Positions 41,030-51,905 are shown, numbered from the stretch's first letter. The stretch is 64,000 bases of DNA from Branchiostoma belcheri (GCF_001625305.1 NW_017803346.1:277399-341398); one strand, 5' to 3'. Notes: a model not told the origin generated them from the letters alone. A program made the numbers and translations.

Positions 41030-41380
41030 AACTGCAGAACAACACTTGGTGCCTGTCCTTGGTGCTGAACTCTTGGTGCAGAAATGTTTCCCGCTGATAA
41101 CTTCAGGACTGCTGTCTCCAGAACTGTGCTTTATCCAGAACCATGTTCAGGCACGGTTCTGGATAGCAAATCTAGAACTGTGCCTACATTCTTGGATACA
41201 CATAGACTATCCAGAACCGTGCCTGATCCTAACCCTAACCCATTCAGGCACAGAACTAGATAGGCATGTCTAGATACACTAGAGCATGAGTTCTCTCCAG
41301 TGGCAGATGTGTTTTCTATGGAGTGCGTGTCTCTTCCACTGAGCTCCCATCAATCTCATGTGGCTGCTATCAGCCAGACA
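41030..41380 (+). repeat. Family E copy plus left arm of an inverted duplication
   Basis: The full series from GTATCCAGAACTGCAGAACA to CCGTGCCTGATCCTAACCC is present. It continues with CTAGAGCATGAGTTCTCTCC through GAGCTCCCATCAATCTCATG, whose reverse complement lies at 42218-42320. Confidence 0.78.
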
Positions 41381-41404
41381 GCAGCAATAAACCTGCTTTT
41401 CTGA

Positions 41405-41635
41405 CAAGTCTCCAGTGTCACTGACGAAAAGTAGTGGATACTACCTGAAACGTCTGACCGTTTCCAAAATCATATCCAGTTGCTTGAGTAACTGTTTTTT
41501 GGCATATCGTATTACCAGGATGTCTAACCTTCATCGACGTAAAAATGTCTGTTTCAAAATCATATCCAGTTGCTTGAGTAACTGTTTTGGGCGTATCTTA
41601 TTACCTGGATGTCTAACCTTCACTGACGTAGGCAG
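41405..41635 (+). mobile_element. Two tandem family D copies
   Basis: CACTGACGAAAAGTAGTGGA, ACCTGAAACGTCTG, CATATCCAGTTGCTTGAGTA and GGATGTCTAACCTTCATCG, followed by a second copy lacking the first part and ending AACCTTCACTGACG. Confidence 0.82.
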
Positions 41636-41849
41636 CAGCAAATTTCCACAGGCAGGCAGCAGCAAATATAATTTCCACTGGTCGGACGGGCTGTGATTTA
41701 TTGTACTTGTCTCCGCCGCAACATTGAAGTCATTTGTTCACTTCCAGAGGAGCAGAACTTTGCGGTTGTCATTTTCACACAACTTTGGAGCGGAGAAGAA
41801 ATTGTTTCTCTCGTGAAGTGGAAACACGCATCAGGGATGGAAAAACTGT

Positions 41850-42122
41850 GCACCTTAGTGCACCAAAATTTGGAGCTGTGCTCCCAATATTTTTCTGTGG
41901 GTGCATTTTTGTAAGTATTTTGTACATATCAAATGCATAATATAATAATAAAATGCAGGCTATTCTTGGCATCTAAGTCTCAGAAAAAGATTTCAGATTC
42001 AATCTCAGAAGAGGGATCTGTAATTAGCTTTTGTTTTATATGGTGCACCCAAAAAAATTTTATGCACCTAATATTTTAGGTTGGGTGCACCTATTCCCAA
42101 AAATGAATTTCGAGCCCTGCGC
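41850..42122 (-). mobile_element. MITE-like family I, reverse
   Basis: It ends AAAAATGAATTTCGAGCCCT, the inverse of the left ends at 44382 and 55673. The interior holds TGCACCAAAATTTGG, TTGGGTGCACC and ATATGGTGCACCC. Confidence 0.7.
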
Positions 42123-42214
42123 ATACATGTATATGGGTACCAGGACCCAAGGCTACCCTACAGTATATGGCAGACCCCACAGTCTTGCCGGTGACCAGTG
42201 GTAATACTGAATGC

Positions 42215-42605
42215 TGCCCGGCTGATATCAGCCAAGTGTGATGAATGGGAGCTCAGTGGAAGAGACACGCACTCCATAGAAAACACATCTGCCACTGGGG
42301 AGAACTCATGCTCTAGTGTAATACTCCTACCAGTTCTATGCCTGAATGGGTTAGGGTTAGGATCAGGCACAGTTGCGGATAGTCTGTCCATAGAAAACAC
42401 AAAAAACTCACACTCTATATAATTGTATCCTACCACTTCTATACCTGAATGGGTTAGGTTTAGGATCAGGCACAGTTCTGGATAGTCTCTATTGTACCCA
42501 GAACTGTGCCTATCTAGTTCTGTGCCTGAATGGGTTAGGGTTAGGATCAGGCACGGTTCTGGATTCTATTGTATCCAGAACTGTGCCTGAGTGTCTAGTC
42601 CATGT
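42215..42605 (-). repeat. Right arm of an inverted duplication plus family E units
   Basis: GGGAGCTCAGTGGAAGAGAC and ACACATCTGCCACTGG are the reverse complement of 41281-41375. Three TGCCTGAATGGGTTAGG-type family E units follow. Confidence 0.78.
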
Positions 42606-43354
42606 CTGAATAGGTCTGTATTTCAGTCAAGGTTCCATACCAGTACAAGTTTTAGTTCTGTAGACCCCATGTTGAGCCCCACTTGTGGGTTTTAGTTCTG
42701 CACCCCCCATGGTGAGCCCCACTGCCTCCCCCAGTGCAACAATTGCAAACTATCGCACTTTAATCAACGTATGATCTCGTTAAGCGATGGGTTTATTCGC
42801 CATCATTCTGCCGCCCGTAATTTGCCCCCATCCTTACATACAGCCTCGCCATCGCGTATTGAGTAAGTCTTCAACAAAAAGGCCAATAAAATTTTACGGC
42901 GTGCCTTAATTTTGGTCAGAGTTTTTATGAGCGAGCATCAATAATCCTCTGGCTGAAGTAACGCTTCAGAGTTAAGTGTTTGATATTGGAGTTTTTCCAG
43001 GCTGGCGGGAGAGGGGCGCACAAGGCTGTGGTATAGAACAGGGCTCTAGCCAGCCCACTCCCCCACTTTTGGGGGAGACCTGAGGGAGAGTGCTCACAGT
43101 CTAAGGGTGTCCAGGGGCAAATTTTGGATTTTCTGGCCCTTGAAAATGCAATTTCCTACTACATTTTGAGAGGCAAATCATGTGGTTGAGAGTTGTTTTT
43201 GGTAGTCCTTTGGGTGTTTCTTTTATTTGCACCCAAGACTTTTGTCAAGGTTGACAGATTGGCTCAGTAATTTTTCTGTCACATGTCTTTAAGTTCCTGC
43301 AAATGACTGAAAAAAATGGGTGCTGGCTAAAGCTGGAAGTTTCATGTAGTAACT
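42606..43354. other. Non-repetitive island
   Basis: Apart from a two-copy GTTTTAGTTCTG...CCCCATG word at 42650-42710 and a perfect hairpin CTCCCCCACTTTTGGGGGAG at 43058-43077, this region shows no repeats. The AT-rich, CG-containing stretch 42730-42960 (ATCTCGTTAAGCGATGGG, CCATCGCGTATTGAG) could be conserved noncoding DNA. No gene is seen. Confidence 0.4.
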
Positions 43355-43357
43355 GTT

Positions 43358-43612
43358 TATCAGTGACTGCTAGAAAGCAGTGGATGCTACCTGAAACGAC
43401 CGTTTCCAAAATCATATCCAGTTGCTTGAGTAACTACTTTTTGGCATATCTTATTACCTGGATGTCTAACCTTCACCGCGAAAACAACTGGAGAGAATTT
43501 GAAAACTGTCAGATGTTTTTAGTCGCAACCACTATACAGTCACCGTTCATCAGTTACTGCTGAAAAGTAGTAGTATCTTATTACCTGGATGTCTAATAAT
43601 CACTGACACAGA
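43358..43612 (+). mobile_element. Family D copy and partial copy
   Basis: AGTGGATGCTACCTGAAACG, AATCATATCCAGTTGCTTGA and ATTACCTGGATGTCTAACC. A second TTATTACCTGGATGTCTAA follows at 43578. Confidence 0.78.
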
Positions 43613-44005
43613 GGCAAATTTAATCTTTAGAACAGTTTTAAGGACATTTTACTTGACGTAAAAATTTCAGAAATTTGGAAATTTCACATCTACCTTTCTC
43701 CAGGCATGTTTTCCAGTCAGTGTTATGAGAAGCTTATTTTCGGCTGACCTCCCAACCAGAGGAAATTATTCCAGACTTTATTATCGAGAATCGGCTTCGT
43801 GGAGCATTTGGTCGCCAATCAATCAGGCATTGTTTTATTGGCACGCAGGACGCCCATTTCATCTACTGCTGGTCCTGTTCCCACAATGCCCGGCGCGTCT
43901 CGTGCCTGAATTAATTTCCCGGAAAGCGCAATGAATATTCCGGGAAAGAACAACACATAAATCATCCTGGATTGCCAGTAAGAAAGAGATTATTGCTCCA
44001 CGATG
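43613..44005. other. Unique-looking AT-rich island
   Basis: Unrepeated sequence containing homeodomain-type words (CCAATCAATCAGGCATTG, GCCTGAATTAATTTCC). It is a candidate conserved noncoding element on composition only. No gene is seen. Confidence 0.3.
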
Positions 44006-44008
44006 GTC

Positions 44009-44087
44009 TGGGTTTGTCTCCAGTGCGGGTTTTTTAGGGTTTGTCTCCTGTGTGGGTTTTTTAGGGTTTGTCTCCTGTGTGAGTTTC
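44009..44087. repeat. About 30-bp tandem repeat, three units
   Basis: GGGTTTGTCTCCTGTGTGGG followed by TTTTTTA occurs three times with small changes. Confidence 0.93.
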
Positions 44088-44107
44088 ATGGATGGCGGTT
44101 GAGCAGG

Positions 44108-44163
44108 CTTTAAGGAAAAAAAAAGTTGTGTTTCATGTTTCCCGATCGACCCCCCCCCCCAGT
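44108..44163 (+). mobile_element. MITE family A fragment
   Basis: CTTTAAGGAAAAAAAAAGTT, GTGTTTCATGTTTCCCGATC and GACCCCCCCCCCC form a short left-end remnant. Confidence 0.55.
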
Positions 44164-44252
44164 AACAGTTGTAGTGAATGTAATATCTGTGAGGTCTGTT
44201 GATCTGACCTGATGTCATCTTTTCCTGCCAGACACAATATTCGCGGATGCAA

Positions 44253-44350
44253 GGGCAGGCATAGCATCCATTCAGGGCAGGCATAGCACCCATTCAGGGC
44301 AGGCATAGCATCCATTCAGGGCAGGCATAGCATCCATTCAGGGCAGGCAT
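44253..44350. repeat. 22-bp tandem repeat, 4.5 units
   Basis: GGGCAGGCATAGCATCCATT with CA repeats at 44253, 44275, 44297, 44319 and 44341, with a single A-to-C change in one unit. Confidence 0.97.
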
Positions 44351-44381
44351 CATAGACAATCAGCCCGTTCTGTTGCCAGTG

Positions 44382-44698
44382 CAGGGCTCAAAATTCAATT
44401 TTTGGGGAATAGATGCACTGGTGCCCATAATTTTTTTGGGGGTGCACCATATATGATAAAATATGTAGAATATCGGCAAAACTTAATGATGTTTCATTTC
44501 TTAAGAAAAGTGCTACAACAATGATAGAATTTCTGTTATTTTTCTGACACATAAACGTAAGGAATATGCTGTATACTACTGTATAATGTTTACATATTTA
44601 AACCTACAAAAATATTTGAGTGACAGAAAAAACTTGTGTGCACAGCTGCAAATTTGGGTGCACTGAGGTGCACATGCACCCAGTATTTCGAGCCCTGA
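44382..44698 (+). mobile_element. MITE-like family I, complete
   Basis: CAGGGCTCAAAATTCAATTT at the left and CCAGTATTTCGAGCCCTG at the right are inverted. The interior has GGGGTGCACCAT, GAATATGCTGTATACTACT and ACCTACAAAAATATTTGAG, shared with 55673. Confidence 0.78.
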
Positions 44699-44764
44699 AC
44701 ATTAAGCTCCGTTGCCAGACGTAATAATGATTGTGCGTTTCGCTCCAACTGTGCAGCGAAAATC

Positions 44765-45260
44765 TGCCACATAAATATTATTCCTGTTTTACTGGAGGTA
44801 GATAAATCAGTGGAGTCAGACAGGTGTGCCCAAAACATCTGGGGAATATTATATCATGCTTATAAACCTGCTTTTCTGACAGTGTCACTGACGAAAGGGA
44901 GTGGATGCTACCTGAAATGTCTGACCATTTCCAAAGTTACACCCAGTTGCTTGAGCTAGTAACTGTTTTTTTTTCTTGTTACCTGGATGTTTAACCTCAC
45001 TGACATTGTCCCATTTCTGTGGAGGTAGATACAAATCAGTGGGAGTAGACAGGTGTGCCCAAAACATCTGGAAATTGTGACAGTCATTTGGAACTTTCTA
45101 CAAGCCCACATCATCACAAGCTGACATAAAAACGCTCCAACTAGTTTTAGCTTAATACAGGGCAGGAAAATTCTGTCAGTTAAACATTGTCCCATTTTCA
45201 TAGAGGTAGATAAATCAGTCGTGGGGGAAGACAGGTGTGTTTAACCCATCTGGGGAAATT
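44765..45260. repeat. Three-unit array interrupted by family D
   Basis: GAGGTAGATAAATCAGTGG, AGACAGGTGTGCCCAAAACA and TCTGGGGAA recur at about 44790, 45020 and 45205. A family D copy lies within, at 44868-45003. Confidence 0.8.
44868..45003 (+). mobile_element. Family D copy within an array
   Basis: AACCTGCTTTTCTGACAGTG, GAGTGGATGCTACCTGAAAT and GTTACCTGGATGTTTAACC. The flanking array units resume on both sides. Confidence 0.72.
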
Positions 45261-45660
45261 ATCATTCATTTGGAAACTTTTTACTGGAACTGTTACAGGT
45301 TTTTTAGCTTAACTTGCAGACTGCAAAAGTCACATGAAAATCTTAGACAATTATTCTTGTGAGTTTATGATATATTGAGAGTGTAGAGATTTTAGCTGAG
45401 GGATAGGTGAAAAAGTGAGAGTGAGTGCCTGTGACACCCATGAGAAGCTAGTGAAAGTGAGATTATAGCTGCCATCAGAAAGTGAGAGTGTATCACAGGA
45501 CAGAATCTGACGACAGATTGACTCTAACCGACTGCAATAACTGTTTCTCATCTCATCTCAAGCAGCGCTCGGAAAATCTAGCTCATAAATTTCAACGCTT
45601 TGCATCAGAGGATTATAAATTATATGCATTAATAACTAATTATACATTAAAACATATTGC
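45261..45660. other. Unassigned stretch with a two-copy segment
   Basis: TCATCTCAAGCAGCGCTCGG, AAAATCTAGCTCATAAATT recurs at 46158-46205. GTGAGAGTGAGTG words lie at 45414-45490. No gene is seen. Confidence 0.4.
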
Positions 45661-45913
45661 TTTTACTCAGTTTCCTCTTCTCCAAACACTAACCTCTGAC
45701 CTGGCCAATGACATGATTTGTTGACGTCTGTCACCATGGTGACTGGTGTTGGGTTACATAATGTTGTAAACTTCATGGTCTGCTCTACTCCTGTCACCAT
45801 ATACTAGTAGTACATGTATGTGAATGTGTTTGAGTAAAAATTAACAGAGAAGACCATGTCCGAAGGTAAACATTATGCATAAATTTTGCTTTGCAAATGT
45901 TACTTCTCTAGTT
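45661..45913 (-). mobile_element. Family C copy, reverse
   Basis: TTTTACTCAGTTTCCTCTTC at the left, ATGGTGACTGGTGTTGGGTT and CTTTGCAAATGTTACTTCTC at the right; a full-length inverse of 7070-7324. Confidence 0.82.
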
Positions 45914-45944
45914 TATCCTTTTTTGGTGTTCAACGTGTCCTAAG

Positions 45945-46110
45945 CTTTCAGTATTAAGTCTTTTTTTCAGTGTTCTGCAACATTGCAGAATGTCAAAATT
46001 TTGTTCTGCAATTTTGAAAGACTCAAAAGTCCAGATCCAATCTAAACCAATGGCATGTGCAAAATTGCATGTTGGCAAACATTTTACATGCAATTTGAAA
46101 CACATGCAAA
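45945..46110 (-). mobile_element. Family F copy, reverse
   Basis: GTGTTCTGCAACATTGCAGA, AAAATTTTGTTCTGCAATT and AAAATTGCATGTTGGCAAAC are the inverse of 38290-38460. Confidence 0.7.
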
Positions 46111-46734
46111 ACTTATATATGATAGAGTCAGTTACTGTAGTACCCCTAGCAATAATAATTTCTCATCTCAAGCAGCGTTTGGAAAATCCAGCTCATAAAT
46201 TTCAGGGCTCCTCATGGGGGGGGGGTTATAATTTATAATGTAAATTGCTGCTGTGAGTCAGACAGAATCAAATCAACTTTGCTGCTCAACAACTGTAACT
46301 GGTACAATATTAATGTATGGCAGAAAAGAAACTACAAGCCTTAGGGTAGATACATGGACTGCACTAATTTGCATTCCTAAGGCACACCAATTTAATTTGT
46401 TGGTTCTCAGATTCACCTCTTCATTTTTTTCTGCTTTGCAAAAAAAAAAAATTAAAAGAGTCTGGTTCTGAATCAGCTCAAAAGTGCTCTGTCAATGATT
46501 CACTTTCACTCTTAACACCTTAACTGTCCCTCGTTGGTTTTAGGGTTATGTTTCAGTAAGGGTTAGGCACCAGTGTGGTTTTGTATGAAATGGTACAGAT
46601 AACAGATTGAGGATGTTACTTCAGCAGCTCAAGCAATGATTCACTTTCACTCTTAATGCTTCACTCTCACTTTCGGCTCCTTAAGCTTTGGAACTTCCCT
46701 TCCGTTTGGCAGGTTCGTTTGTCTCACTTACCCG
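46111..46734. other. Mixed spacer with a family B left end
   Basis: TAAGGCACACCAATTTAATT with TGTTGGTTCTCAG at 46379-46412 is a family B left end with no partner. TTCACTTTCACTCTTAA occurs twice (about 46498 and 46639). No gene is seen. Confidence 0.45.
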
Positions 46735-46940
46735 GGAATGTCAGAGGTCAGCCGAGGTCAGATCCAAGTTCAGAACCCAGAACCGAACCATCTGTCTTAT
46801 CTGACACTTTCCCTTTCTAACATGGCTCTGCCGGGACACTTTCACTTTCTAATCTGTCTTCCTGACAGCTGCAGGATCGAACAAATAGACATTGACCTAA
46901 ACAGACTCTCCCGGGACACTTTCACTTTCTCATAGGTACT
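46735..46940. repeat. CACTTTCACTTTCTAA-rich repeat, first block
   Basis: GGACACTTTCACTTTCTAAT, AGAACCGAACCATCTGTCTT and TGCAGGATCGAACAAATAGA recur in a second block at 47335-47630. Confidence 0.8.
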
Positions 46941-47020
46941 GTACAGATATGGACCCACACCGGTGTGTTTCCTACCCCTGAAAAAAACCCAGGTTGTGAG
47001 AAATACTGACTACGTTTCAA

Positions 47021-47190
47021 CTAGAGAAGTAAGATTTGCAAAGCAAATGCATAATGTTTACCTTCAGACACGGTCTGCTCTGTTAATTCTTACTCAAACA
47101 CATTCACATAAATGTACCAGTAGTATATGGTGACAGGAGCAGAGCAGACCATGAAATTGCAACATTATGTAACCCAACACCAGTCACCAT
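47021..47190 (+). mobile_element. Family C copy, 5' part
   Basis: CTAGAGAAGTAAGATTTGCA, AAGCAAATGCATAATG and AACCCAACACCAGTCACCAT, then a break into unrelated sequence. Confidence 0.8.
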
Positions 47191-47224
47191 TGAGTCTGCA
47201 TCCAGGCCAAATCTTATCCTAGTT

Positions 47225-47320
47225 ACGTCAGTGAAGGTTTGATATCCAGTCAGGTAATACTGAAACGTCTGTTTCCAAAATCATATCCAGCTGCTTGAAT
47301 AACAGTGTATTTTGGCGCAT
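47225..47320 (+). mobile_element. Rearranged family D copy
   Basis: GTCAGTGAAGGTTTGATATC is followed by CAGGTAATACTGAAACGTCT and CATATCCAGCTGCTTG. The segments occur in an unusual order. Confidence 0.5.
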
Positions 47321-47334
47321 TTCCTAGATACAGC

Positions 47335-47630
47335 TCCCATGAACCGAAACATCTGTTTTCCTGACAGGCGCAAGACACTTTCACTTTCTAACATGTACAG
47401 GATCTGCTGGGACACTTTCACTGCTACATACCCTGTATATACATGTTAGAAAGTAAAAGTGTCCCAGCGGAGATCGGACCAGTCAATGTCCCCAGAACCG
47501 AACCATCTGTCTTCCTGACAGCCACAGGATCGAACAAATAGACATTGACTTATACAGGGTCTCCCGGGACACTTTCACTTTCTAGCCTGCTCCGCTGGGT
47601 CTCTTTCTCTTTCTAACATGTACAGGCTAT
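47335..47630. repeat. CACTTTCACTTTCTAA-rich repeat, second block
   Basis: GACACTTTCACTTTCTAACA and its inverse GTTAGAAAGTAAAAGTGTCC both occur, along with GGGACACTTTCACTTTCTAG. Units are about 60-150 bp. Confidence 0.8.
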
Positions 47631-48124
47631 GTAGCACTGATGCTCAATCAGTGGCACTTGCAATACACGAAGTATACTTAATATACAGTACTACTAGACT
47701 AAGTACTCCACAGTGAAAGTGAAAAGTGAAAGAGGCGAATCCGAGAAGCAACAAATTAAATTGGTGTGGCCTTAACCTTGAATTCTGCATATTATGAAGT
47801 AATTTCCTCCCCTGCCAATAATTTCTGCACTTCCCAAAATTCTGACGCTGCATCTGGGACAATTTTCCGCCTCGAGTCTCGTTATCAGAATTACAACTCC
47901 TTAAAAAATGTCTTAATGGGAGGATCAGAGTCAAGGAGAATCTGCAAGTCTCAGCAATAAGATTCCTTATGAGAAAACAAATTAAGTATAAATTTAGGAG
48001 GCACCCTTCCATCTCAAATGATGTGAGAAAGTATAACTATAACAATATGAAACAAATTTCCCCTTTGATATTGAGAAAACCAAAAATTTGTCTTCACTTA
48101 TTTGCTTGTCAATCAATAGTTAAT
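47631..48124. other. Spacer with a family B right end
   Basis: GAAGCAACAAATTAAATTGG with TGTGGCCTTA at 47745-47774 is a family B right end. CAGTGAAAGTGAAAAGTGAA precedes it. The rest is unassigned. Confidence 0.4.
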
Positions 48125-48262
48125 GCTTATAAACCTGCTTTTCTGACAACTCTTACTGATGAAATGTAGTGGATGCTACCTGAAACGTCCAAAATCATAT
48201 CCAGTTGCTTGAGTGACTGTTTTTGGTGTATCTTATTACCTGGATGTCTAACCTTCACTGAA
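48125..48262 (+). mobile_element. Family D copy
   Basis: TTATAAACCTGCTTTTCTGA, GTAGTGGATGCTACCTGAAA and ATTACCTGGATGTCTAACC. Confidence 0.78.
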
Positions 48263-48274
48263 AAACCCAGCAGT

Positions 48275-49030
48275 GTTTACTGTTAGCTAAATAACCATAA
48301 ACATCACAAATTAATTACCTACAATTAAACCTTATTGCACGCTCGTTAAAACTATTTTAACGAACATTGGAGCGGCAACATTAGGCCTGATACATCAGGT
48401 CATACATACAAACATGTACACAGAAATGTTTACTTATAAAGCTGAATATTACCACAGAGCTCACTAATTAATTATCCACAATTAAACCTTATTGCCCGCT
48501 CGTTAGAACGATTGTAACGAACATTGGAGTGTGACATCTGAGGTCATACTTACACAGCAATGTTTACTTATAAAGCTGATTATTACCATAGACCTCACTA
48601 ATTAATTATCCTCAATTAAACCTTATTGCGTGCTCGTTAGAACTAGTTTAACGAACATTGTAGCGGTGACATCCAGCTCGATACGTCAGATCATACATAT
48701 TTACACAGCAATGTTTACTATACTTAACATAGCTGAATATTACCACAGACCTCACTAATTAATTATACACAATTAAACTTTATTTTACGCTTGTTAGAAC
48801 TATTCTAACGAACATTGAAGCAGCGACTTCAGGCCCGATACATCAGGTCATACATACATGTACACAGCAATGTTTACTTATAAAGCTGAATATTACCACA
48901 GACTTCACTAATTAATTATCCACAATTAAACCTTACTGCTCGCTCGTTAGGACTATTGTAATGAACATTGGCTCGGCGACTTTAGGCCTGCATGCTCGTT
49001 AGCTTCAGACTTCCCTCGTTAAGTTAAACG
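48275..49030. repeat. Five-unit tandem array with a conserved 19-nt hairpin
   Basis: Units of 134-157 bp hold CACTAATTAATTATCCACAA, TTAAACCTTATTGC, CGTTAGAACTATTCTAACGA and CAATGTTTACTTATAAAGC. The inverted repeat lies at 48344-48362, 48501-48519, 48635-48653, 48792-48810 and 48945-48963. Its sequence varies while most pairing is kept. Confidence 0.93.
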
Positions 49031-49429
49031 AGATGACTCCAAGTGGTGCTCATCAAGGATCATGTTTCTGATACGAGGCCGACACCCATCAAAGTGAAAG
49101 TGAAGAGGTGGCGTTTAAAAGCGAGAGTGGAGTAATTGGTGTTCCATCTGTAATTACCGGGGAGACCTGATTACTGACACAAACTGATGAACCATTTGTC
49201 ATTATAAAGTCTTGATTCAGAGGAAAACAGACACCATTTTTTAGGGGGGGGGGAAGCAGCATGTTGGCAGAATGTTTTTTCACGGTTTTCGTTGGATTTT
49301 TGGTCAACGTTGCATCAGAATTTTGGCTGTTGCAGACACTATCTTTTCTGACACAACATTTGGAAACTACAGACGGGAATATCACCTTACAATGTATATG
49401 AGATGTGAACTGTGCCCTTTCTGTGTTAG
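49031..49429. other. Unassigned spacer
   Basis: AAAGTGAAAGTGAAGAGG at 49090 and a G-run at 49242. A 98-codon minus frame (49089-49385) has no recognisable domain. Confidence 0.35.
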
Positions 49430-50370
49430 AGTGTGAGAATGCTGCTGTCTGAACTAAGAAGTCGCTTCTGTCGTCAGTTTGGGGACCAGGGAAATGATTT
49501 GGTAGCGCCTGATTTGCGATAGAACATTCTCCTTTTTGTTGATAGTCTTGGGAGATCTGTTTTTCAGAAGGCTGCTGTCAGGACTAAGTGTGTTTTAATA
49601 TAATTATGTAATAAAGTCACAGGCATCAATGGCTCCTCAGTTGGCCCTCATGTTGCCTCCCCTATGTGTTAGTCAGATGGGAGCTTTAATAGGAAATGGC
49701 TTGGTGTGGCCAGAGTTTGGACAGAACAGCGTCCTTTCTATGGCTAGCCTTGGGAGCTTTAGACTGTCAGAACTAAGTGTGTTTTAATGTATGTAATAAA
49801 GTCACAGGCAGCAATGGCTTCTCAGTTGACCTCGATCATTTCCCTCATGTAGCCTCCCCTATGAGTTAGTCAGATGGGAGCTTAGCAGATTGCTTGGTTT
49901 AGCCAGAGTTTGGACAGAACTATGCCCTTTCTATGGCTAGCCTTGGGAGCTTTAGACTGTCAGGACTAAGTGTGTTTTAATGTATGTAATAAAGTCACAA
50001 GCAGCAATGGCTCCTCAGTCGACAGTGCTGATTTCCCTGATGTTACCTCCATCCTTTGGTTAGTCAGATGTTTGGTGGGACCTTTGTGTGGACAGAAAAG
50101 TGCCCTTTCTGTGGCTTAGTGAGCCTTGGGAGCTGTAGGCAGATATGAATGTAAGAAATGTTCCTGTCAGAACTAAGTGCGTTTGTAACAATGTATGTAA
50201 CAAGAAGCCCTTTCTATGGTCAGTTGATGATAACCTAAGCTATGCCTTGGTTTGGCCAACAGAACAGTGCCCTTTCTATGTTAGCCTGGGGAGATCTGGT
50301 TTTCAGAAGGCCTCTGTCAGGACTAAGTGTGTTTTAATGTATGTAATAAAGTGGCAGGAAGAGAATGCTT
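49430..50370. repeat. Five-unit tandem array, about 190 bp
   Basis: Units contain TGCCCTTTCTATGGCTAGCC, TTGGGAGCTTTAGACTGTC, GGACTAAGTGTGTTTTAATG, TATGTAATAAAGTCACAGGC and GTTAGTCAGATGGGAGCTT. Confidence 0.9.
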
Positions 50371-50439
50371 CTCTGTCGGCAGCGATGATTTCCCTGACGT
50401 GTTGCCGACACTCAGGGAGAGACATGAACAGACTTGGGG

Positions 50440-51540
50440 CAGAGAATCTGGAGATGTTGTTGAAACAATACAAGACATTTGCCAAGACATCTGCCAGCAA
50501 TGTTAGTAGTTGAAACAACTGTATACAGTTCTAAGGCGAAGACATTTGCCTTTAAAATTGTTAGCACTAAGACATTAGTAAGGCTTCTGCTTGAACCAAG
50601 ACATGCCCAGACTGTTAAACTGAAGACATTTGCCTACAAAATTGTTAAAACTAAGACATTTGGCAACATTTGCCAAGGCTGTTATTTTAACTTAGACATT
50701 TGTCAACACATTTGCCCCAGTGGACAATTTCTGAGGACATGTCCTGACTGTTCAAGTAAAGACATTTGCCCATAATCTTGTTGAAACAATAGTTGTAAGA
50801 CATTTGCCAAGACATTTGCCAAGAATGTTTGTAGTTGAAATAACAGTTCTAAGGCATTTGGCATGGCCCCATTGGGACTAAAGGACATGCCCAGACTGTA
50901 AAATGAAGGACATTTGCACAGAATGTTAGAACTTAAAAACATTGCCAAGACATTTGCCTTCAAAATTGTTGGCACTAAGACATTGGCAAGGCTTCTGCTT
51001 GAACCAAGACATGCCCTGACTGTAAAACTCTAGACATTTGCCAAATTTGCCCAGAATATTGCCAGTCGAAACAACAGTTGTAAGACATTTGGCAAGACAT
51101 TTGCTAACACAATTGTTAGAACTAAGACATTTGCCAAGGCTGTTATTTGATCTAAGACATTTGACAAGACATTTTCCCTGAGGACATGTCCACACTGTAA
51201 AACTCAAGACATTTGCCCAGACATTATAATTTGCCGGGAATGTTGTCAGTTGAAACAACAGTTCTAAGACATTTTCCCCAGGCATTTGCCAAGGCTGTTA
51301 TTTGAACTAGGACATTTTCCTGTGCCAGTTGCCCCCGTCGGACATTCCAAAGGACATTTGCCCAGGCTGCTGTTTAAACTAAGAAATGTCCAGACTGTAA
51401 AACTCAAGACATTTGCCCAGAATGTTGTCAGTTGAAACAACAGTTCTAACTTAAAGACATTTTTCCCCAGACATTTGCCCTGAGGACATGCCCAGACTGT
51501 AAAACTGCAGACATTTGCCCGCCGTGTTGCCCGCCGTGTT
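50440..51540. repeat. Array of AAGACATTTGCC-type words
   Basis: About 40 near-copies of AGACATTTGCC or AGACATTTGGC are set in larger units with GTTGAAACAACAGTTCTAAG and GACATGCCCAGACTGTAAAA. Both strands are open for about 100 codons with repeating peptides (TFAYKIV, NVLANVL), an array artefact. Confidence 0.92.
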
Positions 51541-51714
51541 CTTGAGTGTCTGCTGCTGTGCAGGGAGGTCGGCCAAGACGTGACGAGACTTGAGTTTTAA
51601 GACGTCTTGTCCCAAAGCGTCAAAGTCTGATTTAGAGTCATGACAAGCTTCTAGAGTCAGATGATTGCAAAGTGCCGTCTGGTCTCCCGGCTGGACAGTA
51701 ATAACACAATCCTG
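51541..51714. other. Short unassigned spacer
   Basis: No repeat or gene was recognised. Confidence 0.3.
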
Positions 51715-51905
51715 TTGCCATGGAGATGGGTTACCGTGGAGATGGGTTGCCATGGAGATGGGTTACCATGGAGATGGGTTACCGTGGAGATGTCACCATG
51801 GAGACTGGTTACCAAGGAGATGGGTTACCGTGGAGATGGGTCACCATGGAGATGGGTCACCATGGAGATTGGTTACCATGGAGACTGGTTTCCAAGGAGA
51901 CACAT
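51715..51905. repeat. 15-bp minisatellite GGTTACCATGGAGAT
   Basis: Twelve or so units alternate GGTTACCATGGAGATG, GGTTACCGTGGAGATG and GGTCACCATGGAGATG. All three plus frames are open (MEMGYRGD and shifted versions), so no protein is inferred. Confidence 0.96.

Noticed and set aside
41215..42545. CCTAACCCTAACCC / TTAGGGTTAGG words as interstitial telomere repeats
   Set aside because: Only two units each time and always in the same position of family E, so they belong to that element.
44253..44350. CRISPR-like array of regular 22-bp units
   Set aside because: Units are contiguous with no unique spacers, and the context is eukaryotic.
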